From contig NC_040018.1 of the NCBI RefSeq assembly GCF_000972845.2, positions 6,331,443 through 6,395,442 on the forward strand: a stretch of DNA of 64,000 nt, in the 5' to 3' direction. This document shows positions 1 through 63,479 of this stretch, in pieces (the first letter of the stretch is position 1; each line of letters opens with the position of its first letter). The position numbers and the translations under genes are program-made. The DNA comes from Larimichthys crocea (taxonomy: Eukaryota > Chordata > Actinopteri > Sciaenidae). The notes below the pieces were generated by a model. The model did no database searches, was not told where the DNA came from, and worked only from the letters and a program-made list of their open reading frames with translations.

Positions 1-1113
1 TCACACACTTAAAGTAAAGTGGGAGCGAGTGGATGGATCTGAGATGGAGGGAGGTGGACTGACAAGAGACCGCAGTGTGGATCCTCAGTGAGAAATGTTA
101 GATTTTTTTAATATATATATTGCCAGATATGATTACACTGAATATGTGCCTCATTTCAGAGAGCTTGGGAAGGGAAAGATAAGAAGTCTTTCTTTTTATC
201 TGCGCAGTTTTGCAGACAAAATAGATTTTTAGGCCTTTTGTGGACGCTTTTTAATGCAATACAACACATAATACAGACAACTCTCTGCAGATTGTCAGTC
301 ACAAAATTTGGTGGGGAAAAACACTCAAAAACTGCCACATCAAAAACATCTCTTTGTCCAAGCTTCTGTATCAAATCATAAACAGACATTTATATGATTT
401 TGTCCACCCACGTGCAAACATATAATGTGAACATATCAGGTCACATAATTCCTCTAATATTTAATCCTTTATGACTCATGTGAAGTTTTTTTTTTTTTTT
501 TTAAAAACACAACATTTCTCCTTTATCTGTGATTTTCTGCGGGGACAGAGTGAGAGAGTGGTCGAGGGACCACAGCAGTGAACGGGGCTTGCAGTTGGTG
601 TGACGGGCCTGCAGGGGTCAGTCTCGGGCTCACTGCAGCACTGCAGCAGCTCAGCCGGTTACAGTAAATTTGTCAAGCAAGCAGTTTTTTGTGCTGAATT
701 CACACATTGGCAAAAAAAAAAAAAAAAAAGGCAAAATATTACACGAGACGAACGGGATTTCGATATTTATTCGACGCAGATCGACGTCAGACACCTGCGT
801 GACCTCTGCCACGCACAATCCATCTACAGTTTGACTAAAACGCACACTGTTTGCGGGTTTTAAGGGATTATAAATGATATAATCTGACCTAATCGCACAG
901 AATAAGAATGGAAAATGTGTGTTTTTTGTTTTTTTTTATCACACTGAGGCCTCCCTGACACATCACAGGCCTGTGACATTAAAAGTGGATCATGGGAGCT
1001 GAAGTGAAGAGCTGAGAAATTAAAGTGAAAACACCGCAGAGATCACAGGTCAGGATTCATTATACTGCAGGACACCTCAGCTGAGGGAGTCATGACGCAT
1101 TGCGCATTGTGGA

Positions 1114-1162
<49 letters not shown>

Positions 1163-1168
1163 GATTTT

Positions 1169-1211
<43 letters not shown>

Positions 1212-1234
1212 GTGTGTGAAGGTGTGTGTCTTAC
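1..1234. other. slc6a5 intron (partial)
   Basis: No exon-like frame with splice sites was seen. The next slc6a5 exon (remainder of EL2) is expected left of the window. The stretch is AT-rich with poly(T) and poly(A) runs, and has a compound GA then TG microsatellite at 1111-1209, close to the exon 4 donor. Confidence 0.6.
1111..1209. repeat. Compound (GA)n-(TG)n microsatellite
   Basis: A run of about 48 bases of GA repeats (1111-1159) is followed, after GTGATTTTGG, by about 39 bases of TG repeats (1171-1209). It ends about 20 bases from the slc6a5 exon 4 donor. Confidence 0.95.
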
Positions 1235-1408
1235 CTAACAGCAGCATGTCTTTGTCCTTACATTCCACCGTGTTCCACTCATTCCTACAGTTAGCCCATG
1301 GCAGTGAGCCCTTCAACGAAGCGAACAGGTAGTACAGTGTCCAGCACATAATAATATTATAGTATATGGCTATCAAGACAGATATTATCAACATGGCAAT
1401 CCCGCAAC
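1235..1408 (-). CDS. slc6a5: slc6a5 coding exon 4 (TM3 and start of extracellular loop 2)
   Basis: The acceptor is TTTTAG before 1408 and the donor GTAAG is at 1234-1230. It completes the split Gly codon of the previous exon and reads [18 protein letters not shown], then [14 protein letters not shown] and [19 protein letters not shown]. The IAIYYN segment belongs to TM3. The two Cys in [11 protein letters not shown] match the conserved EL2 disulfide pair of SLC6 transporters. The frame is intact and joins exon 3 correctly across a 148-bp intron. Confidence 0.93.
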
Positions 1409-3079
1409 CTAAAATAAATAAATGAGACGAAATATATAAATTACTCTTAAGAAAAGTAGAGGACTCGTGATGAGAAGACATTTTTTTTTATTTTTGAATT
1501 GTTTGCTTTCTTTCTTTTTTTTTTTTTTGTAGCATTACTTGTTAGTGGCAGTTTACCTTGCAGAGCTGGGATGCATTTCCACACTGACACGGGGCCCTGG
1601 CTGGCAAACTGACCCAGGGACACCTCCAGGAGAAAGATTGGGATCCCAGCAATGCCCAACATTGTCAGGTAGGGGATCAAAAAAGCTCCTGCAGAGGGGA
1701 AAGAAAAGAGGACGCTACAGAGAGTGACAGGAAAAGTTCAGGAAAAATAAAGAAAGATATGGGAATAAAGATATGTGTGCACGTGTCTGCGTCTCACGTG
1801 CTGATATTTAAACAACACGCAGTGTGGATCATTATTATTATTTGAAATACTTCCAGCAAAGCAGAACAAATTACTGTAATAAAAATAATAATAATCATAA
1901 TAATAATAATAATAATAATATAATAATATATGTAAAGACTTATTATTATTTTAGTGCATTTCTCCATTTTTGTGTCTTTTTTTCTTTTCTTTTTTTTGTA
2001 TGACAATAATCAAAAAATTCTCGCCTTTTTAAAACATATTTTTTTGTATTTTTCAGCACAGGATTTTCACCTGCTTAATTGAAGGCCTACAGAGACACAA
2101 AATACATAATAATAATAATAAATAATAATTAAATCCCATTCTTTTTCATTTTTGGAGCGTCTTTTTGTTTTTTCTCGTTTATTTCTGTTTGGTGAAATTT
2201 TCAAGCTTTCACCCAGAACTCTTACCTCCCACATTTTGGAGGCGAGATAAGGAAACCTCCACACTTCCCCAGTCCCACCGCATAGCCAACCATGGACAGA
2301 ATAAAATCCAGTTTTGGACCAGTTTCCTCTGGCTTTATTCTCCTCTCCACCATCGTCATCATCGTCAGTCTAAGAGGATCAAAAAAATAAAATAAATAAA
2401 ATAATAATAATAATAATATAATAATAATATAATAATAAATAATATCATTCTCTGACTAGTTACACCAAATGCAAGCATATATAAAAAAATAAAAGAAGCG
2501 CTGAGTCTGGGCCTGATTTAATAACATTATTAATATGAACGAGTCAACACATTTTTTTAGAGAAGCGGATTTCACGATCATGAAGAAACTTCAGACTTAC
2601 TAAAAACAAATGAATCCTATCAGACAATTCAAATGTCATTAAATCTGTATTACTGGATGGATTTTCATGTCAGATTCGTTCCGCTGACTTCAAACTCATC
2701 TTCACACTCACAGGCTCGTTACCGCCGCTTGAAATCACAAATCTTAAATATCAGATGCAACATAATAATAATAATAATAAAATAAATCTATAATAAAAAA
2801 TAAATAAAAAAAAGATGGCAGCTTCAAACAAAATGCATAATTACCGCTGCACCGACAGGATCTGAACAAATTCCTAAAAAGAAAGTGCATGAATAGCCTA
2901 GCAGATACCTAAACACCGCCATGCATGGAATGTGTGTGTGTGTGTGTGTGTGTGTATCTGTGTGTGAGGGGTAGTGGTGGTGGGGGTTTCCCTCGCGGGG
3001 ATTGGAAACAATCCGCAGTCTCATGTAATACAGTGCTGCCTATCAGCCGGATAACACCTGGGCTTCTGGGCCATACCAA

Positions 3080-3127
<48 letters not shown>

Positions 3128-4445
3128 CTGCTGGAAGCAGGGAACACCGAAAAATACCGCGAGATTTAATTCAAGTTATCATTAATCACACACAGACACA
3201 AAAAAGAAAATCCAGCAACACACACACACACACACACACAGGCCTGAAACCAGTTTATATCATCAAATTAAAGACTAACAGTTTGATTCATCTGCACTGG
3301 CTGATCAGTTCATAATTCATATCGCTGCTTTATCAATAATAACATGATTTTTTTTGCTGACATAAGCAGGTTTGAAAGTTTGGATCGGATTGGTGCAGAG
3401 GGATCACAGGGCATGCACGCTGCGCAGAGCAGGGACGCCAAATAGCTTCATGGATCCACCCAGAGCACATCTACAAGACTTCAGCCTTCATAATTCATAA
3501 GCAACATTTTACCCAACAGTCTGTGCTGGATATAAAATAAAAAACCACGCGATGGGAGCTTGATGCAACTGTGGAGAAAAGAACCAAATCACTTTTTAAA
3601 TAAGAATTCTCCAAACATCCTGACGGTGATAGCTCCACGTTATGGCCTCATAATAACTGCTCATTTTTAGACTATTATCTGACTCACAACACCACACAGC
3701 CGCTGATTCAGCTCAACACTTTTTACGCACAAACACAAAAAAATCACATTTTTACCAGCTGAGCATCGCAGACTCTCTCCTCACACATCAGCAGCACTCA
3801 TCTACCAAACACACACACACACACACACACCACACACACACACACACACACCCTGTTTAGAGGCAGCAGGTTAATCCAGTCAGTTTTCATCCACACCGCC
3901 ACCTGCCCTCCAGCCTCCGCTCCAGCTCTCCGTTAAGGAAACGGTTCATTTAGCTGACTTACCCCCGTCACGGTGCCGGGCTGAACAGACGTGTTCCCAT
4001 CTGTTCCCAGTATGATGGTGGTCTGGCTCATAGCCGTCCAGTTGCCCGCGGTGTTGTTCTGCTCCGCGGTGGCCCGGAGCGGGTCGCCGTACTGAGCCGC
4101 CCCCCCGCGGGCCGAACCGGTGGAATCCTTCCTGAAGGCCGAGTTGACGGCCACGGATCCGGGAACAGCCGGTGGGGGGTTTTTAAACGTCCCATACGCT
4201 TTATTGCTGTCCAATTCTCCCGGTTTATTTTCCGTGAGACAAAAAGTTTTGCTCTCGTTGCACGGAGGAGGCGGCTGAGGCGCCGGGTGATGGTGAGGGG
4301 CGGGCGCCGGGCACGCAGCAGTGTTGTCCGGTTTGTTTGTTGTAAGTCCCGCAGCTCCGTCGGGCTGCTGCGTCGGGATGTAGCCGGTAGGAGCGCTGGG
4401 CGGCTGTTTGGCCATGTCTCTCTGGTCAGAGAAATCCTGGAACAT
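1235..4445 (-). CDS. slc6a5: Glycine transporter 2 (GlyT2), 5' part of gene, four coding exons
   Basis: This is a Na+/Cl- coupled neurotransmitter symporter of the SLC6 family. GlyT2 reloads glycine into inhibitory nerve terminals in spinal cord and brainstem. Four exons are visible: 3963-4445, 2226-2369, 1557-1688 and 1235-1408. They give the long GlyT2-type cytoplasmic N-terminus, TM1, TM2, TM3 and the start of extracellular loop 2. The N-terminal block [17 protein letters not shown] and the acidic [14 protein letters not shown] stretch before TM1 are GlyT2 features and separate it from GlyT1 and the GABA transporters. Remaining exons (rest of EL2, TM4-12) lie left of position 1. The gene is directly downstream of prmt3 on the same strand, the order known in mammals. 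Exon 2 contains three apparent indels, so the frame as read does not join exon 3 correctly. Confidence 0.9.
1557..1688 (-). CDS. slc6a5: slc6a5 coding exon 3 (TM2)
   Basis: The acceptor is CTCTGCAG before 1688 and the donor GTAAAC is at 1556-1551. Read in the phase 1 frame, the exon gives [15 protein letters not shown], then [17 protein letters not shown] and [12 protein letters not shown], ending in a split Gly codon. This is the strongly conserved TM2 block of SLC6 transporters, and [13 protein letters not shown] is nearly identical to human GlyT2. There are no stops or indels in this frame. Confidence 0.93.
1689..2225. other. slc6a5 intron between coding exons 2 and 3
   Basis: The intron is very AT-rich with several ATA/TAA runs (around 1885-1925 and 2105-2130) and T runs. 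No other feature is seen. Confidence 0.7.
2226..2369 (-). CDS. slc6a5: slc6a5 coding exon 2 (TM1), with three apparent indels
   Basis: The acceptor is CTTAG before 2369 and the donor GTAAG is at 2225-2221. The frame opens as [18 protein letters not shown], the conserved entry to TM1. After TCC the frame slips by +1 (or -2), and [15 protein letters not shown] is readable only in that frame. A missing base in the expected Asn codon returns to the first frame for VWRFPYLA, and one more base is missing in the expected FQNGG end. The length of 144 bp is 0 mod 3, but joining exon 1 (phase 0) to exon 3 (phase 1) needs 1 mod 3. As read, the join puts a TGA early in exon 3. The affected TM1 residues help form the substrate and Na+ sites in this family. 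The gene assignment is secure; whether the lesion is real is not. Confidence 0.8.
3081..3124. repeat. (TG)n microsatellite
   Basis: About 44 bases of nearly pure TG repeats in slc6a5 intron 1. Confidence 0.95.
3808..3850. repeat. (CA)n microsatellite
   Basis: About 43 bases of CA repeats with a single interruption near 3831, in slc6a5 intron 1. Confidence 0.95.
3963..4445 (-). CDS. slc6a5: slc6a5 coding exon 1: long cytoplasmic N-terminus
   Basis: The exon gives about 161 codons when read from ATG at 4445. The protein is rich in Pro, Ala, His and Thr (for example [15 protein letters not shown]) and has no membrane segment, as expected for the GlyT2 cytoplasmic tail. Near the end, [16 protein letters not shown] closely matches the human GlyT2 segment before TM1. 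The donor is G|GTAAGT, with GTAAGT at 3962-3957, phase 0. The start is uncertain. A second in-frame ATG at 4415 (MAKQPPSAP) has a better start context, G at -3 and G at +4. A pyrimidine-rich stretch ending in CAG just before 4436 could instead be a splice acceptor, with the ATG in an upstream exon. Residues before MAK (DFSDQRDM) align with the human start (DCSAPKEM), so I keep them as coding. Confidence 0.85.
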
Positions 4446-4629
4446 GAGTGAGAGATCAGCAAGACAAAAGGAAGGACAGGAGGCGTGAGGCGGTGAGGCT
4501 GCTGCAGCCCATCTCTGCTCTGGCTCTGGCTCTAAACACGCTCAATTCTCCTTTCTGCAACGTTTTCCTGCAGCATGTTGTTGCTGTGGCTGCTCTATAG
4601 TTTCAGCTCACAGACTACCGGGTGTGTTG

Positions 4630-4657
4630 GTGTGTGTGTGTGTGTGTGTGTGTGTGT
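4630..4657. repeat. (TG)n microsatellite
   Basis: About 28 bases of TG repeats about 190 bases upstream of the slc6a5 coding start. Confidence 0.95.
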
Positions 4658-6945
4658 TGGAGGGAGGGGGGTCGCTGCTTTGCTTCTCCAGTTCTCGCTT
4701 TCTGCGAGATTCTTTAATTTTACGCCCCATTTCCCCCTCATGTCATTCAGCCACACACATCCACTGATTTTTATGGGCAATAGACAAGCTGCTGCGGGTC
4801 TCTCGGTAGCTCCGCTCTCCCCCCCCTCGGGCAGGCATGCAAGATCACCGGCGTTACAGCAGTGAGCGGACCCGGGGTGACGGAATTACAAATGACTCCC
4901 TGAAATTTAGCTTTGAGGGGGGAGAGAAGGAGGCGGGAGAGCAACCGAAAAACCTTCTGTTTCTAAAAAAAAAAAATTATAATAATAATAGGTTGGGTGT
5001 GAGTTTATTAAAAAAAAAACTGTTGATTGATTAATGATTAGTTGTGTTGTTAATTAGTGACCAAAATAATAGCAGTTGGTTCAAATCGCTGGTTTACACT
5101 GAAAAAATATGAAAAGTGAAACTTTTTCTATTTAAACTTTTAAAAAATCAGAACCTAGAGTCTGTTAAAGTGACAAGAACTGGCGGAATGAAGTGGGAAA
5201 AAGTTTGAAACGTGGAGCTGCAGCTGCTTTTCAGCACCACGGAGAGCACCATGAAGCTCAACGCGCCAAACTGCGTTTAAAAAAAAAAAAAGTGAGAAAT
5301 TGTTTAAAATTCAGATAAAAAAAACATCTCAGAAAGAATTCACGGAGACAAATGAAACTGCAGGTGGAAGAAATAAAGTACAGACAGTCTTTTCAGACAC
5401 TTACCATTTGTGTTTGTTTTGCAGATCTCTGCTGGCAGGGTTGGAAAACAGCTGGAAAAAGACGAGGAAGGAGACTGGACTGGAAGCGGACCGGTTGTTG
5501 CCGCGCAAAAGCACCAAGTGCAAAGCTTTTCTACAGCTCCGTGGGAAAAAGAGCGGAGTTTGCGTCAGTGCAGAGCAAGGTGCCCTTCGCGTGACATTTT
5601 CTTGATAATAGGAGTTTGATAAATCATTGGCCTTGGATTCTCGGATTTTTAAAGGGACAACCGAGAGCCAAGACGACGACAAGAGAGAGAGAGGAGGGGG
5701 AGCGCGTGTTGTGCGTGCGTGAGTTGTGTGCGATCTTGGTTACGCAAGGTGCATGCGTGAAGCTCTGGATGGACTCTGTTTTTTTAAAAAGCTGATTAAT
5801 ACACTCGTCTCCAGGGATGTGCTTACGCACATGCACACACACACACATGGACGCACACACGGCTCGTTTGGGACAAAAATTTCCAGGCTGTTACTGGAGA
5901 AGATCTACATCAGAGTGCTGAGTCGGGTTTCTGTGGCACAGTTACAACTGCAATGGACACACACATGGGGAAGATCCATTTGCAGTCCACATGATTGTTG
6001 GATTTAACTTTGCTCCTTTCAGTTATCAACATTTAGGCCTGAAAGCAGTTACTTCTAAAGTGTTTATTTGATTTGTTATAAACGTGTATTCTCTATAAAC
6101 ATGATCATAAATAGAAACATCATTTATTTCATAATTTTCAGAAGTTGTAAAAGTTGACGCGTTGCTAAAAACGGTCTGAACTATAAATAGTTTTTTCCAC
6201 TTGACGGGTTTTACGCACGAGCTCCAGGCTCTGCTTGCGTCACCGATAGGATCATTGATCAAGTTTAAGAAGGGGGGAAAAAAGTGGGCGAGGTCTTTAT
6301 GAAGCTACTCATTTGTTAAAGTCTTACGCAAGAAGGAGGCCTCGTTTTTTTTTTTTTTTAACTTCCTTAAATCACGTGTGTGTCAAGAGGAACCGGAGCC
6401 AACCACCGGAGCCTGGGATCAGGGACAGTGAGGAGATAGGAGGGAGTTAAAAAAAAAAGAAAAAAGAAGAAGGTACCATACTGGAGATTTTAAAACACTG
6501 CATTGCGCACAGCATTTGTCCAAGGCTTCCTGTACACGGATAATGCATCATGTAAGTTGTGTGTGTGTGTGTGTCTGTGTGTGGTGATGTATCCAAAAAC
6601 TGTAAGAAGACACGAGAGGCCACGTTTGTCCCAGTAATTAAACGTGTTAATTCTAACCAGTTTTCTCTTTAGGCCTCCTACAGCAGACACGGTGAGTGGA
6701 GGAGGAGCTGAAGAAGCTCACAGGCCTATACGTAAAAAAAAAATACACACCCCAACAGAAAGGAGGAAAATGATCTTCATGTCATATAAAATGTGGAATC
6801 AAACATGAACGAGTGACAGAGCTCTGCCCTCTCCTCTGACTGTCTGTCTGAGTCCAGCTGTCTGGCTGACTGGACGCTGACAGCCCAATTATAATCGTGC
6901 TAAACAAAAAAAAAAAAAAACAATTACCAGTTCTGCGTGTGCGTT

Positions 6946-6958
6946 GTTGCCTAGCAAC
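6946..6958. promoter_or_regulatory. Candidate RFX X-box
   Basis: The sequence gttgcctagcaac is a full inverted-repeat X-box: GTTGCC half-site, short spacer, then GCAAC. It fits the consensus bound by RFX winged-helix factors, which act in ciliated cells and neurons. It lies about 2.5 kb upstream of the slc6a5 coding start, next to a CAATTACC and an AATTACAA element. Binding and target gene are inference. Confidence 0.45.
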
Positions 6959-7016
6959 CACGTTGTTTAATTACAACTGCAGAACAGGCGATAAAGCTAG
7001 ATGAAACATTAGGCCT

Positions 7017-7017
<1 letters not shown>

Positions 7018-7058
<41 letters not shown>
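7018..7058. repeat. (TAA)n microsatellite
   Basis: About 41 bases of uninterrupted TAA repeats, immediately left of a MITE-like element. Confidence 0.95.
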
Positions 7059-7059
<1 letters not shown>

Positions 7060-7103
7060 ATTCCACATGTTTTTATTTTTAGTAGTTCAAATCATTAAGT
7101 CCC

Positions 7104-7380
7104 TTAAAGGGGCAGTGCGTAGGATGTAGTGGCATCTGGTGGTGAAGTTGCTAATTGCAAACCCCTCGTCTCACCCTCTTCTTCCTAGCCTGAAGAAGAA
7201 ATTAAAGATATAAAAGGCATTTGATTAAAACATAGTTTGTATGTTGAATGAATGAAAACATAGTTTGTATGTTGTATATATATATATATCTATATATATT
7301 ATATCATATTATATATATATCTATATATATACATATCATACATTTTTTTTCCCCCCGAAATCGACACACTGGATCTTTAA
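7104..7380. mobile_element. MITE-like element, TTAAAGG ends
   Basis: The left end reads ttaaaggggcagtgcgtagg followed by agtggcatctggtggtgaag. The right end reads acacactggatctttaa, the approximate inverse of the left end, and TTAA is present at both borders. A shorter relative sits at 29346-29454 with ttaaaggtccagtgt and acacactggacctttaa. Non-autonomous repeats with these ends are common in fish genomes. The interior contains AT-dinucleotide expansions (7276-7330) and a duplicated ACATAGTTTGTATGTTG. No coding capacity. Confidence 0.6.
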
Positions 7381-7870
7381 GTTTTTTAACTTAAGCTTAC
7401 AAGTCGAAGAATCACATAATATTAAAGAGTTACACTAAAATATATATATATTTTATCATATTAATACATATTAATAGTCTATTTTATACCCTGAAAAGTG
7501 CCGCACAGGCCTAACAATAACTAAACTAACAGTAATTGCTCATTGGTGGTGGTGGTGGTGGGGGGGGGGTTCTACAGCCACATTACAATAAAAGTTTTTT
7601 TAATGTATCTTTTTTTATTATTATTATTTATCCTGAGCTGATTTCACGACAGTTGACTCGCTTTGAGGCAGACTCCCTGCTGTGGTTTACGCCGGGACAC
7701 GCACGGTCCCGGTCGGTCACTTTACTATGCACGCCGCGCTGCCTGCGCTTGTAAATCTCCGTCCGTTCCAGATAAGAGGCTGAGGCGGGTGCATTAGCCC
7801 GCCGCCTTCACTTTAATTACATTGTCAACAGAGAATAATTGTAATTGATTTCTGCTCGTCTTCCGGGCTG

Positions 7871-7871
<1 letters not shown>

Positions 7872-7911
<40 letters not shown>
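7872..7911. repeat. (CA)n microsatellite
   Basis: About 40 bases of CA repeats in the slc6a5-prmt3 intergenic region. Confidence 0.95.
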
Positions 7912-7913
<2 letters not shown>

Positions 7914-8086
7914 TGCAGAGCTTTACGCACATGCAGCAACATAAAGAGCACGTGTGTCGCGGGGTTTGTTGGACACTGGTTTTCTACTTTGGTGTCACAC
8001 TTCTTATTATTTTGGATCAGACGGAGTCCTGAACTAACAGCCTCGCGGAGGGTGGGGGGGTTTCTGGGTGTCTTCCTCGTGCTCGT

Positions 8087-8110
8087 TAATTACATGAGCT
8101 CGTGTAATTA
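8087..8110. promoter_or_regulatory. Near-perfect palindrome with TAATTA ends
   Basis: A 24-bp inverted repeat runs from TAATTACATGAG to CTCGTGTAATTA with one mismatched pair. It is followed by ATTGATCA. TAATTA is the core homeodomain site, so two oppositely oriented sites sit at fixed spacing. The surrounding 8080-8230 is of mixed composition and not simple repeat. A regulatory role is inference. Confidence 0.35.
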
Positions 8111-9444
8111 ATTGATCACTCCCACTGTCGCCTGAGTGATAAGGAGCCGCATCCATCTGAAGCGCCTGGAAAGCAGTGATTCAGCGGAGGAGGTCATCCA
8201 GAGGCGCACGGCTCCCATCACCATCACCATCAGCATCAGCATCAGTCCGGGCTGACAGACCCTTCACACTTTACAATCCAAGTTCAGTTAACCTCAGAAA
8301 AAAGCTGTTAAAATGTCTTGTACTGGTAAAATAACGACTGTTATCGATTGGTACAGATATTTGGGTTTAATTTCTTTAACTTTTTTCTCAAAGCAGGTGA
8401 TGGTTTGGTTTGCAGAAGGTCCAGGGAGTGAGCCACAGCAAAGTCCCTCGATAAACGCGATGTGAAGACATTAAAAACTCATTTTCTGACTTTTTCTATC
8501 ATAAGAATCAATTTTCCCCATGAAAGGTAAAGGAAATGGGACAGTTTCAGCTTTTCAAATTGAATTTCTTGTCAGTTATATATCCAAAGATACTTTTAAA
8601 GGCCAAACGGCACGCTGCTGCAGGAATTCAGCATGTTCAGCATTTTAAAAAAGTCAGTGTAGATCATCCAAGTACACCTGAAATGAAACTCTTTTGTGGT
8701 TGACTAGATGTACTGCAGTCCAGTAGATGGTTCACGTTCACTGCAAACATCTTGTCCTGCAGAGGAGAGCCTGTTCTCATGAGGATACTGCACGTCGTAT
8801 TTAATGTCAGACCAGACTGTGTAGATACAATGGCAGAGAGGACACAGGAGCCGTGGAAATACATCAGAAAAGGCGACTGTCAAATCACCAGACAGCCCCC
8901 CCCCCCCCCCTCCTACTTACAGACGACTACACTTTCTCAGAGTCCAGGATTCATCATCTCAGGCGGAGAAGGAAGGGGAGAAAAAAAAAAATCTTTAATT
9001 GTAAGCAGAGCTGCTCAATGAAGTATGTAAAGAGGCTTCAGTCAGCCTTTTTAAAGCTTAAATTCATTTCGCATTGTCCCAGTAAACTCACGGAAGATGG
9101 ATGACGCCCCCGCCGAGATCTCAAAGTAGGACAATAAGGAGGAGAAAGTGGAGGGAATTAAGAGAAATTCTTGGCTCTTTAACAAAGAGCTGGCAGACAG
9201 TTTTTCTTAGGACTTTTTTCTTTTGTTGGATGTTTTGATCAGGCGGGAAATGGAGCGGACTGAAGCACTCGCCAGTGAGGGTGGCTTTGGTTGTTTGCAG
9301 GTTGAAGGTGAAGGTTAAACCGGGGGTTCTCAGACCTGTAGGTTACATATTACAGCTGTCGGAGTAATTGAAATGTTATGTTATGTAACCAAACCCATAA
9401 AACACACTCACAAGGAGAAAATCTCATTGGTCACATCATATTTC

Positions 9445-9450
9445 TTTATT
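9445..9450 (-). terminator. prmt3: prmt3 poly(A) signal
   Basis: The minus strand reads AATAAA here, about 107 bases downstream of the prmt3 stop codon. This is the first canonical hexamer after the stop and implies a short 3' UTR. Confidence 0.6.
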
Positions 9451-9556
9451 ACAAGGCACAGAAACAATTCTGAAACATGAAACAACATCCTGCTCCCACG
9501 TGTTGTTGAATGTGGGCAATGTTTGATGGATGTTGTGTACCATGTGACGGCTGACG

Positions 9557-63479
<53,923 letters not shown>

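Larger units (their letters stand above)
2370..3962. other. slc6a5 intron between coding exons 1 and 2
   Basis: The 1.6-kb intron contains TAA-rich runs near 2400-2440 and 2760-2810. TG/CA tracts lie at 2931-2955, 3081-3124, 3217-3240 and 3808-3850. No exon-like frame was found. Confidence 0.7.
4446..9444. other. Intergenic region: slc6a5 5' flank and prmt3 3' flank
   Basis: About 5 kb separates the slc6a5 coding start from the prmt3 poly(A) signal. It must contain the slc6a5 5' UTR and promoter, but I could not place a TSS. Visible items are a TG tract (4630-4657), an X-box (6946-6958), a TAA run (7018-7058), a MITE-like element (7104-7380), a CA tract (7872-7911) and a homeobox-type palindrome (8087-8110). 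No other coding exon is supported. Confidence 0.6.
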
